Shown: positions 43,489 to 52,255 of the stretch, piece by piece
Position numbering within the stretch: the stretch's first letter is position 1
Layout: every line of letters starts with the position of its first letter
Assembly: GCA_002452745.1 (NCBI GenBank)
Contig: DKFC01000055.1
Coordinates: forward strand, 1-60,150
Origin: Firmicutes bacterium UBA6806
GTDB lineage: Bacteria > Bacillota > Clostridia > Peptostreptococcales > Acidaminobacteraceae
Length of the DNA stretch: 60,150 nucleotides
Direction: 5' to 3'
Translations under genes and position numbers: made by a program
The notes under the pieces: generated by a model
The model's input: the letters and a program-made list of their open reading frames with translations, nothing else
Database searches by the model: none
Told to the model about the DNA's origin: nothing

Positions 43489-45046
43489 GCGACACCTCCG
43501 ACTTCATTGTATCAGTTTTCGGAGTACTTTTCATTGTCAAAGATAAAGGAATTGTCAAAAGTGCAATAAAAGTGCTAATCGTTATCGTGAACTTGACACT
43601 ATCCGAAAATGCTCTTTGCTGCAATATACCCATGATATATGAATATGCTGCATTTCCATTTGCGCCACTTGCTATCATAAGTTTTTGCAAGCCCGCTATA
43701 GCTGACATCATCGTAGTATTTGAAGGATTTATAGCTTCTGTAAATCTTGCTAGCCGTTCAATCTGAAAGTTTGTCATCAGCGTAGTCATAATTGTGACAC
43801 CCAACGAAGAAGCAATTTGTCTAACTGCATTGGAAAGAGCAGAAGCCTCCGCCACCTTTGGTGCTGGAATTATATTCATACCTTCTGTAGTAATTGGCAT
43901 CATTGCCAGACCTATCCCAAGTCCTCTAATAACTAGGTAAGATGATATTACATGCAAAGAGGTATCTGGTGTAATTCCTGACAACAGCCATGTTGCAAGG
44001 ACTAGAATCGACAGACCAGGTAAGATTACCATTTTAGAACCAAATTTATCATATAGCTTACCGCTGAGTGGCATCATAATCCCTGTCGCCATGGCGCTAG
44101 GGAACATTACAAGTCCAGTTTGCATTGCCGTTAATCCCCTGAGATTTTGAAGATAAAGCGGCATAACAAAGACCAAACCCACAAGCGCCATGTTAATAAC
44201 TGAACTGGTAATAACACTCATTGTAAATTTACTATATTTTAGAACTCTAATATCCAGCATTGGATGTGGATGATATAGCTCATTGATAACAAACATAATC
44301 AGTGAGCCAATTCCCAGTACTAAAAGGAGAATATTTTTGATATCACTCCAATCAATGCTTGAGCCTTCCCCCAACACATATAAACAGCTTGCCATCCCTA
44401 TGGCAACTGTTGCAAAACCGATTGGATCAAATGGTGCATCTTTTTTCCCTTCAGTGGATTTGAGGATAATCCAAGAAAGAATTATACCAATTATTCCAAT
44501 TGGAAGATTAATATAAAAAATCATATGCCAATTAAGCGCTTCTATAATATATCCTCCAAGTGTCGGCCCAATTGTTGGCGCCGCCATTGCGGCAATTCCC
44601 CAGAAACCAAGAGCCATTCCCCTTTTTTCAATAGGAAAAATATCATATATGAGACTCATACTCACTGGCGATATCATGCCCCCACCTGCGGCCTGTATAA
44701 CCCTTGCAAGAAGCATCATTTGAAAACTTCCCGAAAATCCACAAAGGAAAGAGCCCAGAGTAAACATAAACATGGAAGCAATATATACATTTTTAGGGCC
44801 AAATCTCCGCGTCATATATCCCGCAAGGGGGATAATTGCTCCCATTGTCAGCGAGTAGATTGTAATAATCCACTTTGACTGATCAACATCTATGCTGAAA
44901 ACATTCATCATTTTGGGAATTGCAACATTCACGATACTGCTGTCCAAAATAACCATAAAAGTTCCAATTACAAGAACAGCAAGCGCTGTCCACTGGTAAA
45001 TTGAGTCGCCATTTTCATTAGGCCTTTTCAATGTTTCAGCGGACAT
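43469..45046 (-). CDS. DHA2-family MFS multidrug exporter (EmrB/QacA-like)
   Basis: A 525-residue proton-driven exporter with about 14 membrane helices. Motif A-like GYMTRRFGPKNVY, the DHA2 motif LDSSIVNVAIPKM in helix 1 with the conserved Asp (about 31), and the antiporter motif C region WGIAAMAAPTIGPTLGGYI are present. AGAGGTGAAAA precedes the ATG, which overlaps the adaptor gene by 11 bp. Substrates are probably toxic amphipathic compounds. Confidence 0.92.
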   Translation of the reverse strand: MSAETLKRPNENGDSIYQWTALAVLVIGTFMVILDSSIVNVAIPKMMNVFSIDVDQSKWIITIYSLTMGAIIPLAGYMTRRFGPKNVYIASMFMFTLGSFLCGFSGSFQMMLLARVIQAAGGGMISPVSMSLIYDIFPIEKRGMALGFWGIAAMAAPTIGPTLGGYIIEALNWHMIFYINLPIGIIGIILSWIILKSTEGKKDAPFDPIGFATVAIGMASCLYVLGEGSSIDWSDIKNILLLVLGIGSLIMFVINELYHPHPMLDIRVLKYSKFTMSVITSSVINMALVGLVFVMPLYLQNLRGLTAMQTGLVMFPSAMATGIMMPLSGKLYDKFGSKMVILPGLSILVLATWLLSGITPDTSLHVISSYLVIRGLGIGLAMMPITTEGMNIIPAPKVAEASALSNAVRQIASSLGVTIMTTLMTNFQIERLARFTEAINPSNTTMMSAIAGLQKLMIASGANGNAAYSYIMGILQQRAFSDSVKFTITISTFIALLTIPLSLTMKSTPKTDTMKSEVSHESIIH

Positions 45047-45686
45047 GGATTTTCACCTCTGCGTTAGTACCTTGTACCAATTGCGCACCATTTGTATCAA
45101 CTGTAACCCTTATTGGCACATTTTGGACAACTTTTGTAAAGGTACTTCCTCCTGATGTTGAAATCAATGAAAAAGTGGAATTGGAAGCCTGTCCAATCAA
45201 AGACACCTTTCCACTCCATTTTTGATTCCCAAACTGGTCTAAAGTTACATCAACTTCTTGTCCTAAAGCAATTCGATTAAGCTGCGTCTCTTTAATATTG
45301 GCAACCAGATAAAGGCTTGATGGGTCTACAACCATCACCACCGTTTGACCTGGTGATAAAATCTCTCCTGTAACCCCTTGCTTCTTGATGACGGTTCCAT
45401 CAATTGGTGCTCTCAACAAAGTCTGCTCAATTCCCGAATCTGTTTGATTAGGGGATTCAAGTCTTCCGATAATCTGATCTTTATAGACCTTCTCACCCTC
45501 TACAACATCAAGTTCTACTAATTTACCTTGAATTTGAGCATTGACTTTGGCAATATCGCCACTGACATGCGCATCTTCTGTTGAAACATAAAAAGTATTG
45601 TTATAAACATAGTATCCGACGATGCTCAACATGACAACAGCCATAACTGCTAAGACGGATACCAGCATTTTCTTACGCTTGTCCAT
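45036..45686 (-). CDS. HlyD/EmrA-like adaptor subunit
   Basis: A 216-residue membrane-fusion-type protein. One N-terminal helix (about 8-28) is followed by YVSTEDAHVSGDIAKVNAQIQGKL, the usual beginning of EmrA-like adaptors, a split lipoyl domain and a beta-barrel; the long coiled-coil hairpin of E. coli EmrA is nearly absent (ESPNQTDSGIEQTLLRAPIDG). The ATG overlaps the preceding stop (TAATG). It would work with the DHA2 exporter. Confidence 0.88.
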   Translation of the reverse strand: MDKRKKMLVSVLAVMAVVMLSIVGYYVYNNTFYVSTEDAHVSGDIAKVNAQIQGKLVELDVVEGEKVYKDQIIGRLESPNQTDSGIEQTLLRAPIDGTVIKKQGVTGEILSPGQTVVMVVDPSSLYLVANIKETQLNRIALGQEVDVTLDQFGNQKWSGKVSLIGQASNSTFSLISTSGGSTFTKVVQNVPIRVTVDTNGAQLVQGTNAEVKIHVR

Positions 45687-46660
45687 TAATTTGCCTCCTG
45701 TTGCTCAATTCCGATTTCTGTTAACATGCCCACCATCAATTCTTCATTTGAGTTCAATGTCACTTTTACCAGTACTGCACGTTTCTTTACATCAATTGTG
45801 TCACTAATCCACGAAATCGTGCCGTCAAAAGTTTCTCCTGGGCATTCTGCCACTTTGACCTTAACAGATTGACCCACTTCAAATTTTTCTACAGCAGATA
45901 CAGGCCCATAGGCATCAACAACTAAATTTGAACGGTTTTCCAAAGAAATCAGTGGTGTCAGCGGACTGTAAGTCTCTCCAACTTTACCTGGGCTCGCAAT
46001 GACCATCCCATCAAATGGGGCTTTTAAAACATGTTTTTCCAAAGAAATCTGATTGGCTTCATAAACAGCCTTCGCTTGTTCAGCCTGTTTTTCGAGAACT
46101 TTTATAGATGACTTTGTCTCTCCAGACTTCAAAATAGAAAGTTGTTCCTCTGCCGATTTATAACCTGCCTCTGCTGCAGAGAGTTGTCCTTCAACAGCTT
46201 CCATCTGAGCAGAAGAAATGACTTTTGACTCAAATAGAGCCTTATTTCGATCATAATTCTGCTTTGCATTGTCATAGCTTATCTTCGCAGACTCAAAACT
46301 CGCCTCAGCCTGAGTGATTTGCTCAGGTCTTGCACCTGTTTTGACTTTTTCGAGATTTGCCAAAGCCGTTTCGTATGCATTTTTTGAAATTTCAACCTGC
46401 GCTTGTAAATCTGACGATTCAAAGACGATTAAAGAATCGCCCTCTTTAACTGTATCTCCCACATTTACAGGAATGAACTGAATTTGTCCTGAAAAAGGTT
46501 CGGACAAATCAGCTGCCGCCAGTGCCTGAATCTTGCCAGACAAGTAGTATATAGTTTGTGCACCCACTGCCTCAGGTGCCGCCGAAACTTGCGCATTCTG
46601 CGCAGAGCACCCTGTCAAAATAAATAGGACAGAGAGGCTCGATATAAGTAGTTTTTTCAT
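45686..46660 (-). CDS. HlyD-family adaptor lipoprotein
   Basis: A 324-residue second adaptor. It has a lipoprotein signal (LFILTGC, Cys about 18), a lipoyl half-motif, a long alpha-helical hairpin (about 70-195, rich in Ala, Glu, Gln and Lys, with YDNAKQNYDRNKALFESKVI), the second lipoyl half (LKAPFDGMVIASPGKVGE) and a beta-barrel. It is the first gene of the efflux operon behind TAGGAGGATAC. Why an organism that appears to have a single membrane keeps two adaptors is unclear. Confidence 0.88.
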   Translation of the reverse strand: MKKLLISSLSVLFILTGCSAQNAQVSAAPEAVGAQTIYYLSGKIQALAAADLSEPFSGQIQFIPVNVGDTVKEGDSLIVFESSDLQAQVEISKNAYETALANLEKVKTGARPEQITQAEASFESAKISYDNAKQNYDRNKALFESKVISSAQMEAVEGQLSAAEAGYKSAEEQLSILKSGETKSSIKVLEKQAEQAKAVYEANQISLEKHVLKAPFDGMVIASPGKVGETYSPLTPLISLENRSNLVVDAYGPVSAVEKFEVGQSVKVKVAECPGETFDGTISWISDTIDVKKRAVLVKVTLNSNEELMVGMLTEIGIEQQEAN

Positions 46661-46675
46661 GTATCCTCCTAGATT

Positions 46676-46733
46676 GTTCGCGTACGAACATTACGTGCAT
46701 GAACATTTTACCAGATATAAATTTTCGCTTCAA
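46676..46733 (-). promoter_or_regulatory. Efflux operon promoter with MarR-type operator
   Basis: On the minus strand TTGAAG (46733-46728), 17 bp, TAAAAT (46710-46705). Downstream of it lies GTTCG-CGTA-CGAAC (46676-46689), and a weaker copy GTTCA-TGCA-CGTAA overlaps the -10/start region (46706-46693). Both positions suit repression. Confidence 0.7.
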
Positions 46734-46806
46734 TACCAATTTTAAAAATGTCATAATTTGTTCACTTTTAACCACTTACAAAACATGCGTCTCGTCGTAT
46801 ACATGA

Positions 46807-46837
46807 TATAATAGAACAAATAATACAATAGAACAAA
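46807..46837 (+). promoter_or_regulatory. AsnC-type gene promoter with 11-bp direct repeats
   Basis: An extended -10 (TGATATAAT, 46804-46812) overlaps the first of two copies of AATAGAACAAA (46810-46820 and 46827-46837, 17-bp period) just before the ribosome site. Lrp/AsnC proteins often bind phased repeats at their own promoters. Confidence 0.5.
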
Positions 46838-46855
46838 ACCTTATGAGGAGGTCAT

Positions 46856-47290
46856 ATGGACGCTATTGACTATAAAATTATTGAGCTACTTCAAGTCAAC
46901 GCACGCCTTTCTATTGCGGAAATTGCCCGTCAAGTAAATCTATCTCGTCCCAGTGTCAGCGAAAGACTGGCTAAAATTTTAGACTCAGGGGCTATTGAAA
47001 ATTTCACCGCACTAGTTTCACCTGCTGCTCTGGGTAAAAAAATTGTCTACTTCATGGAACTTAGCGACCTCAAAATTCCCAGTGACCACTTAGTCAAGAT
47101 TTTGTCGGACAACCCACATGTCACTGAAATCCACTGTGTCACAGGCAAGACAAACTATCTTGTCAAAGCCTGTGTTCCCGATGTGGATGCCATGAACAAG
47201 TGCCTCATCGAACTGACCAAACACTGCCATGTGGTCACTTCAATTGTTCTGCACTCTCCTCTCCCCCATCGACCTGTTAAACCTGTCTAG
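46856..47290 (+). CDS. Lrp/AsnC-family transcriptional regulator
   Basis: A 144-residue regulator: an N-terminal HTH (DYKIIELLQVNARLSIAEIARQVNLSRPSVSERLAKILDSGAI) and a C-terminal RAM ligand-binding domain (from about 68), with VTEIHCVTGKTNYLVKACVPD. It lies 110 bp upstream of kynureninase in the same direction. In Pseudomonas an AsnC-type protein, KynR, controls kynurenine genes in response to kynurenine, so this one may do the same; that is inference from position. TGAGGAGGTCAT precedes the ATG. Confidence 0.9.
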   Translation: MDAIDYKIIELLQVNARLSIAEIARQVNLSRPSVSERLAKILDSGAIENFTALVSPAALGKKIVYFMELSDLKIPSDHLVKILSDNPHVTEIHCVTGKTNYLVKACVPDVDAMNKCLIELTKHCHVVTSIVLHSPLPHRPVKPV

Positions 47291-47400
47291 CAAATGCCTT
47301 CATATCGTCAGTTATCCACTTAAAGTTCCTTCTCTTCAGCATGGCTTTAGGTAAAATCAAATGATATTCTATAGACAATAACAAATGATGGAGGATTAAG

Positions 47401-48681
47401 ATGATGAAATTTGAACACGGTATTGAATACGCCCGTAAACTCGATATGATGGATTCGCTGAGACATTTTAAAGATCAATTCTATACCCACGAACAAGAGC
47501 TCTATATGGATGGTAATTCACTGGGACTCTGCTCAAAACCAGCAGAATCCGGTTTACTGGAAGCGTTTAAAGTATGGAAGCGTGATGGGATTCGAATTTG
47601 GGGAACTGACTCGGGAAAATACTTTAATTTTTCAAGAAGACTTTCCGAAAAATTGTCACCGCTAATTGGTGCTTCCCCTGAGGAAATCGTCGTCATGGGG
47701 AGCATCACTTCCAATATTCATCAGGCAATCGCCACTTTCTATAAACCCACTAAGTCAAGGTATAAAATCGTCATGGATGTCCTTAACTTCCCAACTGATC
47801 TCTACGCGGTAAAGAGCCTTATTGAGCTTTTGGGAAGAAATATCGAAGAGACTCTTGTCCTCGTGGAGAGCCGTGACGGAAGAACCCTACAAACTAAAGA
47901 TATATTGAAGGCATTTGATGACGATGTGGCACTTGTCTTACTGCCTTCTGTACTGTATCGAAGTTCACAGCTCCTTGAAATGGAAAGCATAACTGCCGCC
48001 GCTCACGAAAAAGGCATCCTGATTGGATGGGATTTAGCGCACTCCATCGGTGTTGTGCCGCATGATTTTAATTCCATCAATCCAGATTTTGCGGTGTGGT
48101 GCTCTTACAAGTACCTCAGTGGAGGCCCTGGTGCAACTGCTGGCCTCTATATAAACAAACGTCACTTCAACAAGAGCGCCGGTCTCAAAGGCTGGTTTGG
48201 AAATCGTGACGATATTCAGTTTCAATTGAATCCAAACTTTGAACAAGATGTTGATGCGAACGGATTTTTAATCGGAACGCCTCATATTCTCTCAATGGCA
48301 CCACTTGATGCAGTTTTGGATATGTTCACTCAAGCTGGTATCCATGCAATTAGGGAAAAGTCACTTAATTTAACCGCATATCTCATGTATCTTATAGATA
48401 GCCGCCTTTCAAACTATGACTATACCATTGGAAACCCCAGAGAGGATTCCCACAGAGGGGGGCATGTGAGTTTGGAGCATCCAGAGGCATACCGAATTAG
48501 CCTTGCCCTCAGAGACAACGGCGTCATCCCCGACTACCGAGAGCCCAATGTGATTCGACTTGCTCCAGTACCGCTTTATGTCTCCTTCGAAGATGTGTAT
48601 CATCTCGTCGAGATTTTAGAGAAAATTACAAGCCAAAAAGTCTACGAACACTATTCGCATGAACGCGTAACCGTTCTTTAG
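47401..48681 (+). CDS. kynU: Kynureninase
   Basis: A 426-residue PLP enzyme that cleaves kynurenine to anthranilate and alanine. The N-terminal YMDGNSLGLCSKPA, the PLP Asp in GWDLAHSIGVVPHD and the Schiff-base lysine in WCSYKYLSGGPGA (about 238) fit kynureninase, as does FIGTPH-like FLIGTPHILSMAPLDA. The length is usual. No tryptophan dioxygenase or formamidase gene is nearby, so kynurenine may come from outside. GGAGG precedes ATG 47401. Confidence 0.92.
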   Translation: MMKFEHGIEYARKLDMMDSLRHFKDQFYTHEQELYMDGNSLGLCSKPAESGLLEAFKVWKRDGIRIWGTDSGKYFNFSRRLSEKLSPLIGASPEEIVVMGSITSNIHQAIATFYKPTKSRYKIVMDVLNFPTDLYAVKSLIELLGRNIEETLVLVESRDGRTLQTKDILKAFDDDVALVLLPSVLYRSSQLLEMESITAAAHEKGILIGWDLAHSIGVVPHDFNSINPDFAVWCSYKYLSGGPGATAGLYINKRHFNKSAGLKGWFGNRDDIQFQLNPNFEQDVDANGFLIGTPHILSMAPLDAVLDMFTQAGIHAIREKSLNLTAYLMYLIDSRLSNYDYTIGNPREDSHRGGHVSLEHPEAYRISLALRDNGVIPDYREPNVIRLAPVPLYVSFEDVYHLVEILEKITSQKVYEHYSHERVTVL

Positions 48682-48749
48682 AACACTTGCGATGATGGTC
48701 CTTCAAGAGGTATAATCTATATTGAACGCATTTAAATTCAGGAGGCAGT

Positions 48750-49379
48750 ATGACATTAAATATTTCAAAGATTGGACTTATTGCACTTTTAGCAGTTCTT
48801 CTACTGGTGGGCTGCAAACCTGCGCTTGAGACATTCGACCCCACAGGGCTGGATTACTCAAAATATCCTGTGGCGACCATTGAACTCGAGTCAGGTGAGA
48901 CGATAAAAGCAGCACTCTTTCCCGAAATTGCACCAAATACAGTGAACAACTTTATCAAGCTCAGTCAGTCGGGATTTTATGATGGCTTGATTTTCCACAG
49001 AGTGATTCCCGACTTCATGGTACAAGGCGGAGACCCCGAGGGAACCGGATTTGGAAATCCTGGTTATAGCATCCGAGGCGAATTCACCGACAATGGGCAC
49101 AGCAATCCCCTAAATCACATCCGAGGCGTTCTCTCTATGGCTCGCTCGAGAGACAAGGATTCAGCTGGTTCCCAGTTTTTTATCATGCAAAAAGATACAT
49201 CCTCTCTGGATGGTCAATATGCAAGTTTTGGATATGTATTTGAGGGAATCGAAGTCGTTGACGACATCGCCAAAGTAGAAAGGGATCAGAACGACAAGCC
49301 GCTTGAACCCGTGGTGATTAAATCCATTAAAATTGAACTCAATGGCTACGAGCCAGCAGCTGTTGACAAAATAGAATAA
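48750..49379 (+). CDS. Cyclophilin-type peptidyl-prolyl isomerase, lipoprotein
   Basis: A 209-residue foldase anchored outside the membrane. The lipobox LLVGC (Cys about 24) is followed by a short linker and the cyclophilin domain: FHRVIPDFMVQGGDPEGTGFGNPGY holds the catalytic Arg and the QGGD motif, and DSAGSQFFI the substrate pocket. AGGAGG precedes the ATG. It is transcribed in the same direction as kynU, 68 bp away, and ends at a terminator. Confidence 0.93.
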   Translation: MTLNISKIGLIALLAVLLLVGCKPALETFDPTGLDYSKYPVATIELESGETIKAALFPEIAPNTVNNFIKLSQSGFYDGLIFHRVIPDFMVQGGDPEGTGFGNPGYSIRGEFTDNGHSNPLNHIRGVLSMARSRDKDSAGSQFFIMQKDTSSLDGQYASFGYVFEGIEVVDDIAKVERDQNDKPLEPVVIKSIKIELNGYEPAAVDKIE

Positions 49380-49383
49380 AAAA

Positions 49384-49437
49384 GTCCCCCAAGTAAAGCG
49401 TTCACTGATGAAACAGTGGCTACTTGGGGGGCGTTTT
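49384..49437. terminator. Bidirectional terminator
   Basis: CCCCCAAGTA pairs with TACTTGGGGG around a 25-base loop; it separates the convergent cyclophilin and peptide ABC transporter genes. Confidence 0.8.
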
Positions 49438-50440
49438 ATTCGCTGTACAGATGACAAGCAACTTGTCTGCTAGGACTTATGTTAATCATAGTCGGCTCTA
49501 TTTCTGCACAAACTTTCTTTGCATATTTGCACCTGGTTCTAAACCGACATCCTGTCGGCAAATCCACAGGATTTGGCAAATCACCAAACAGGATATTCTC
49601 AAAGTCAGATTCTGATCCAATTCTCGGAATAGACTGCAACAATCCTTTGGTATATGGGTGTAGTGGCTCTTTGTAAAGCGAAGTACTATCCGCTATTTCC
49701 ACCATTTTCCCAAGATACATAACCCCTATTCGATGGGAGATATGCTTGACCATGGAGAGATCATGGGCAATGAACAAATACGATATCCCCAGTTTTTCCT
49801 GAATCGTTTCAAGTTGGTTGATAATTTGCGCCTGAATAGATACATCAAGTGCCGAAATGGGTTCATCACATAATATAAAATCGGGTTCCACTGAAATTGC
49901 CCTAGCAATTCCAAGTCTCTGTCGCTGTCCACCGCTGAATTCATGAGGGAACTTCTCTATGGAAGAGGCATCCAGCCCTACGATTTCAAGTGATTCTCTA
50001 ATCTTGTGTTCCAACGCCTCCCTTGAAAGGTTTAAGTGAATTTCCAGAGGCTCTGATAGGATTTCTCTCACATTCATAGATGGATTGAGAGATGAATAAG
50101 GGTCTTGGAAAATAATCTGCATCTTCTTTTTATAAGGGTGCAATTGCTTTCCCTTTAGGTTTGAAATATCAGTTCCCTGAAAATAAATTTGCCCTTCCGT
50201 TGCATCATAAAGTCTAGTAATGGTTCTTCCCAGTGTGGACTTTCCACAACCTGACTCCCCTACAACGCCAAACGTCTCACCTTTTCCAATTTCAAAAGTG
50301 ACACCATCAACAGCTTTTAAGGTCTTCTTTTCTTTGAGAAACCCGTGCTCCACTTGAAAGTGCTTCTTTAGACTCTCTACTCTTATAATTTCTTCTCTGC
50401 GCGTCTTCTCTATCATGCGCATTGCTTCTTCTTTATGCAT
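49436..50440 (-). CDS. Peptide-type ABC transporter ATP-binding protein (OppF/DppF-like)
   Basis: A 334-residue ATPase. Walker A GESGCGKSTLGRT (about 58), Q-loop IFQDPYSSLNP, signature FSGGQRQRLGIARA, Walker B FILCDEPISALD and the C-terminal oligopeptide-family domain with four cysteines (CRFRTRCKYAKKVCAEI) mark the OppF type. GGAGG five bases upstream supports ATG 50440, eight bases into the end of the OppD-like gene. It is the last gene of a five-gene importer operon. Confidence 0.92.
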   Translation of the reverse strand: MHKEEAMRMIEKTRREEIIRVESLKKHFQVEHGFLKEKKTLKAVDGVTFEIGKGETFGVVGESGCGKSTLGRTITRLYDATEGQIYFQGTDISNLKGKQLHPYKKKMQIIFQDPYSSLNPSMNVREILSEPLEIHLNLSREALEHKIRESLEIVGLDASSIEKFPHEFSGGQRQRLGIARAISVEPDFILCDEPISALDVSIQAQIINQLETIQEKLGISYLFIAHDLSMVKHISHRIGVMYLGKMVEIADSTSLYKEPLHPYTKGLLQSIPRIGSESDFENILFGDLPNPVDLPTGCRFRTRCKYAKKVCAEIEPTMINISPSRQVACHLYSE

Positions 50441-51407
50441 CGCCACCTCCGTTTAAGTGACAATAGGATGAGTGCGTCTCTGAAAAAGCCTGCCCTGTTG
50501 GCATTACATCTGCACAGATAGCCATTGCATGCTTGCATCTAGGTGCAAATGGACATCCTTTCGGCATGTTTTCAAGTGTTGGCGCAATCCCTTCAATTGG
50601 TTCTAGTTTTGCTTTTTCGTCACTTTCCAAATTTGGAATTGACTCCATCAATGCCAGTGTATAAGGATGCTTCGGCGAATTAAATATCTCTTCTCGAGTG
50701 CCTTCCTCTAAAATTTTACCGCCATACATGACAAGAACTCGATGACACATATTGTAAACCACTGCCAAGTCATGGGTAATGAGAACCACTGCCATTTTGT
50801 TCTCAGCCTGCAATCGCTTAATCAGTTTGAGAATCTGAAATTGAATCGTCACATCCAGCGCTGTTGTAGGCTCGTCTGCAATTAGCAGTTTAGGTGCATT
50901 TACCAACGCCATTCCAATGACAACCCGCTGTCTCATCCCCCCTGAAAATTCATGAGGATACTGTGTGAGTCTGCGCTTTGCATCTGGAATCTCAACGATG
51001 TTCAGTATTTCTTCCGCTTGCTTTCTAGCCGTTACTCTATCCACTTTCTGATGTCGCATAATCACTTCTTCAATATGGTATCCAATGGTTTTGAGTGGAT
51101 TGAGGGCTGTCATTGGGTCTTGAAAAATCATGGTGATGTCGTTTCCAAGCAACGCCCTTTTTTCCTCTGGCTTTAGAGCCAGCAAATTGACCTCTTTAAA
51201 TAAGATTTCGCCGCTTTCGACAAAGCCATTGGACGGCAAGATGCCCACCACAGACTTCATAGTTACACTTTTTCCACTGCCAGACTCTCCAACGATTCCA
51301 AGAACTTCACCTTCATCCACATGAAGGCTGACATCTCGAATTGCCAAGAACCTCTTTTTCTTAATTGCAAAGGAGGTTTTAAGGTTTTTTACTTCCAATA
51401 CTTTCAT
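50433..51407 (-). CDS. Peptide-type ABC transporter ATP-binding protein (OppD/DppD-like)
   Basis: A 324-residue ATPase with Walker A GESGSGKSVTMKS, Q-loop IFQDPMTALNP, signature FSGGMRQRVVIGMA, Walker B LLIADEPTTALD and the C-terminal CPFAPRCKHAMAICAD motif. ATG 51407 overlaps the permease stop as TGATG and has AGGAGG six bases upstream. It pairs with the OppF-like ATPase. Confidence 0.92.
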   Translation of the reverse strand: MKVLEVKNLKTSFAIKKKRFLAIRDVSLHVDEGEVLGIVGESGSGKSVTMKSVVGILPSNGFVESGEILFKEVNLLALKPEEKRALLGNDITMIFQDPMTALNPLKTIGYHIEEVIMRHQKVDRVTARKQAEEILNIVEIPDAKRRLTQYPHEFSGGMRQRVVIGMALVNAPKLLIADEPTTALDVTIQFQILKLIKRLQAENKMAVVLITHDLAVVYNMCHRVLVMYGGKILEEGTREEIFNSPKHPYTLALMESIPNLESDEKAKLEPIEGIAPTLENMPKGCPFAPRCKHAMAICADVMPTGQAFSETHSSYCHLNGGGDA

Positions 51408-52255
51408 CAATTACCTCCTGCTGATTTTGGATCGACCACAACCCTGAAGAGATTTCCGATTTTATTGAAACTGTAAACAGTCAGTAGAATCATAATCCCC
51501 GGAATTAGAGCAAGATGTGGTGAATCGCTTAGAAATCCCTGTGAATTTTTAAGCATGCTGCCCCAAGAAGACATAGGCGCTTTGACACCAAGTCCCAAGA
51601 AACTAAGTGTTGACTCTATAATAATCGCATTTGGTATAAAAATCGTAGCCGTTACCACAATCGTCGGTAAAAGTCCAGGTAATATGTGTTTTTTCATAAT
51701 GTTGAAATGAGATTGCCCCGATGCCTTGGCGTACATGACGTATTCTCTCTGAATCAGCGACAGCGTCTCCGCTCTGACGATACGCGCAGCGCCCATCCAA
51801 CTGAATCCGCCTATGACAATGACAATGGCAAAGATACCCCCTTGTATGAAAATACTGATAATCGTCACCAATATCATCCAAGGAATTGAAGAAAGCACAT
51901 CCACAAAGCGCATCAAAATACTATCCACTATGCCGCCAAAATATCCGCTGACAATCCCCACAATCGTTCCAATAACGGTGGAGGTTACCATAGCCAAGAT
52001 GCCAACCGTCAGCGACACCCTCGCTCCATAAAGCGATCGGGTCAAATAATCTCTGCCCACTTCATCTGTTCCAAACCAGTGTTCCATAGAAGGTGGATTT
52101 CTCATCATCTTGACATTGGTCAGGTTTGGATCATGTGGGGATAAAAATGCAAAAATAGCCAATAGAGCCAGTGCAATCAAGATGCCCAGCGACATTTTTG
52201 CAAAGAAATCCTCTCTAAACTTTTCCTTAAGCATTTCAAATCGTCTATTTTTCAT
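51407..52255 (-). CDS. Peptide-type ABC transporter permease (OppC/DppC-like)
   Basis: A 282-residue permease with an N-terminal helix, the family start LTNVKMMRNPPSMEHWFGTDEVGRD (typical HPLGTDxxGRD segment), about six helices in all and the EAA loop EYVMYAKASGQSHFNIMKKHILPG that contacts the ATPases. The start overlaps the upstream permease stop (ATGA). Confidence 0.92.
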   Translation of the reverse strand: MKNRRFEMLKEKFREDFFAKMSLGILIALALLAIFAFLSPHDPNLTNVKMMRNPPSMEHWFGTDEVGRDYLTRSLYGARVSLTVGILAMVTSTVIGTIVGIVSGYFGGIVDSILMRFVDVLSSIPWMILVTIISIFIQGGIFAIVIVIGGFSWMGAARIVRAETLSLIQREYVMYAKASGQSHFNIMKKHILPGLLPTIVVTATIFIPNAIIIESTLSFLGLGVKAPMSSWGSMLKNSQGFLSDSPHLALIPGIMILLTVYSFNKIGNLFRVVVDPKSAGGN

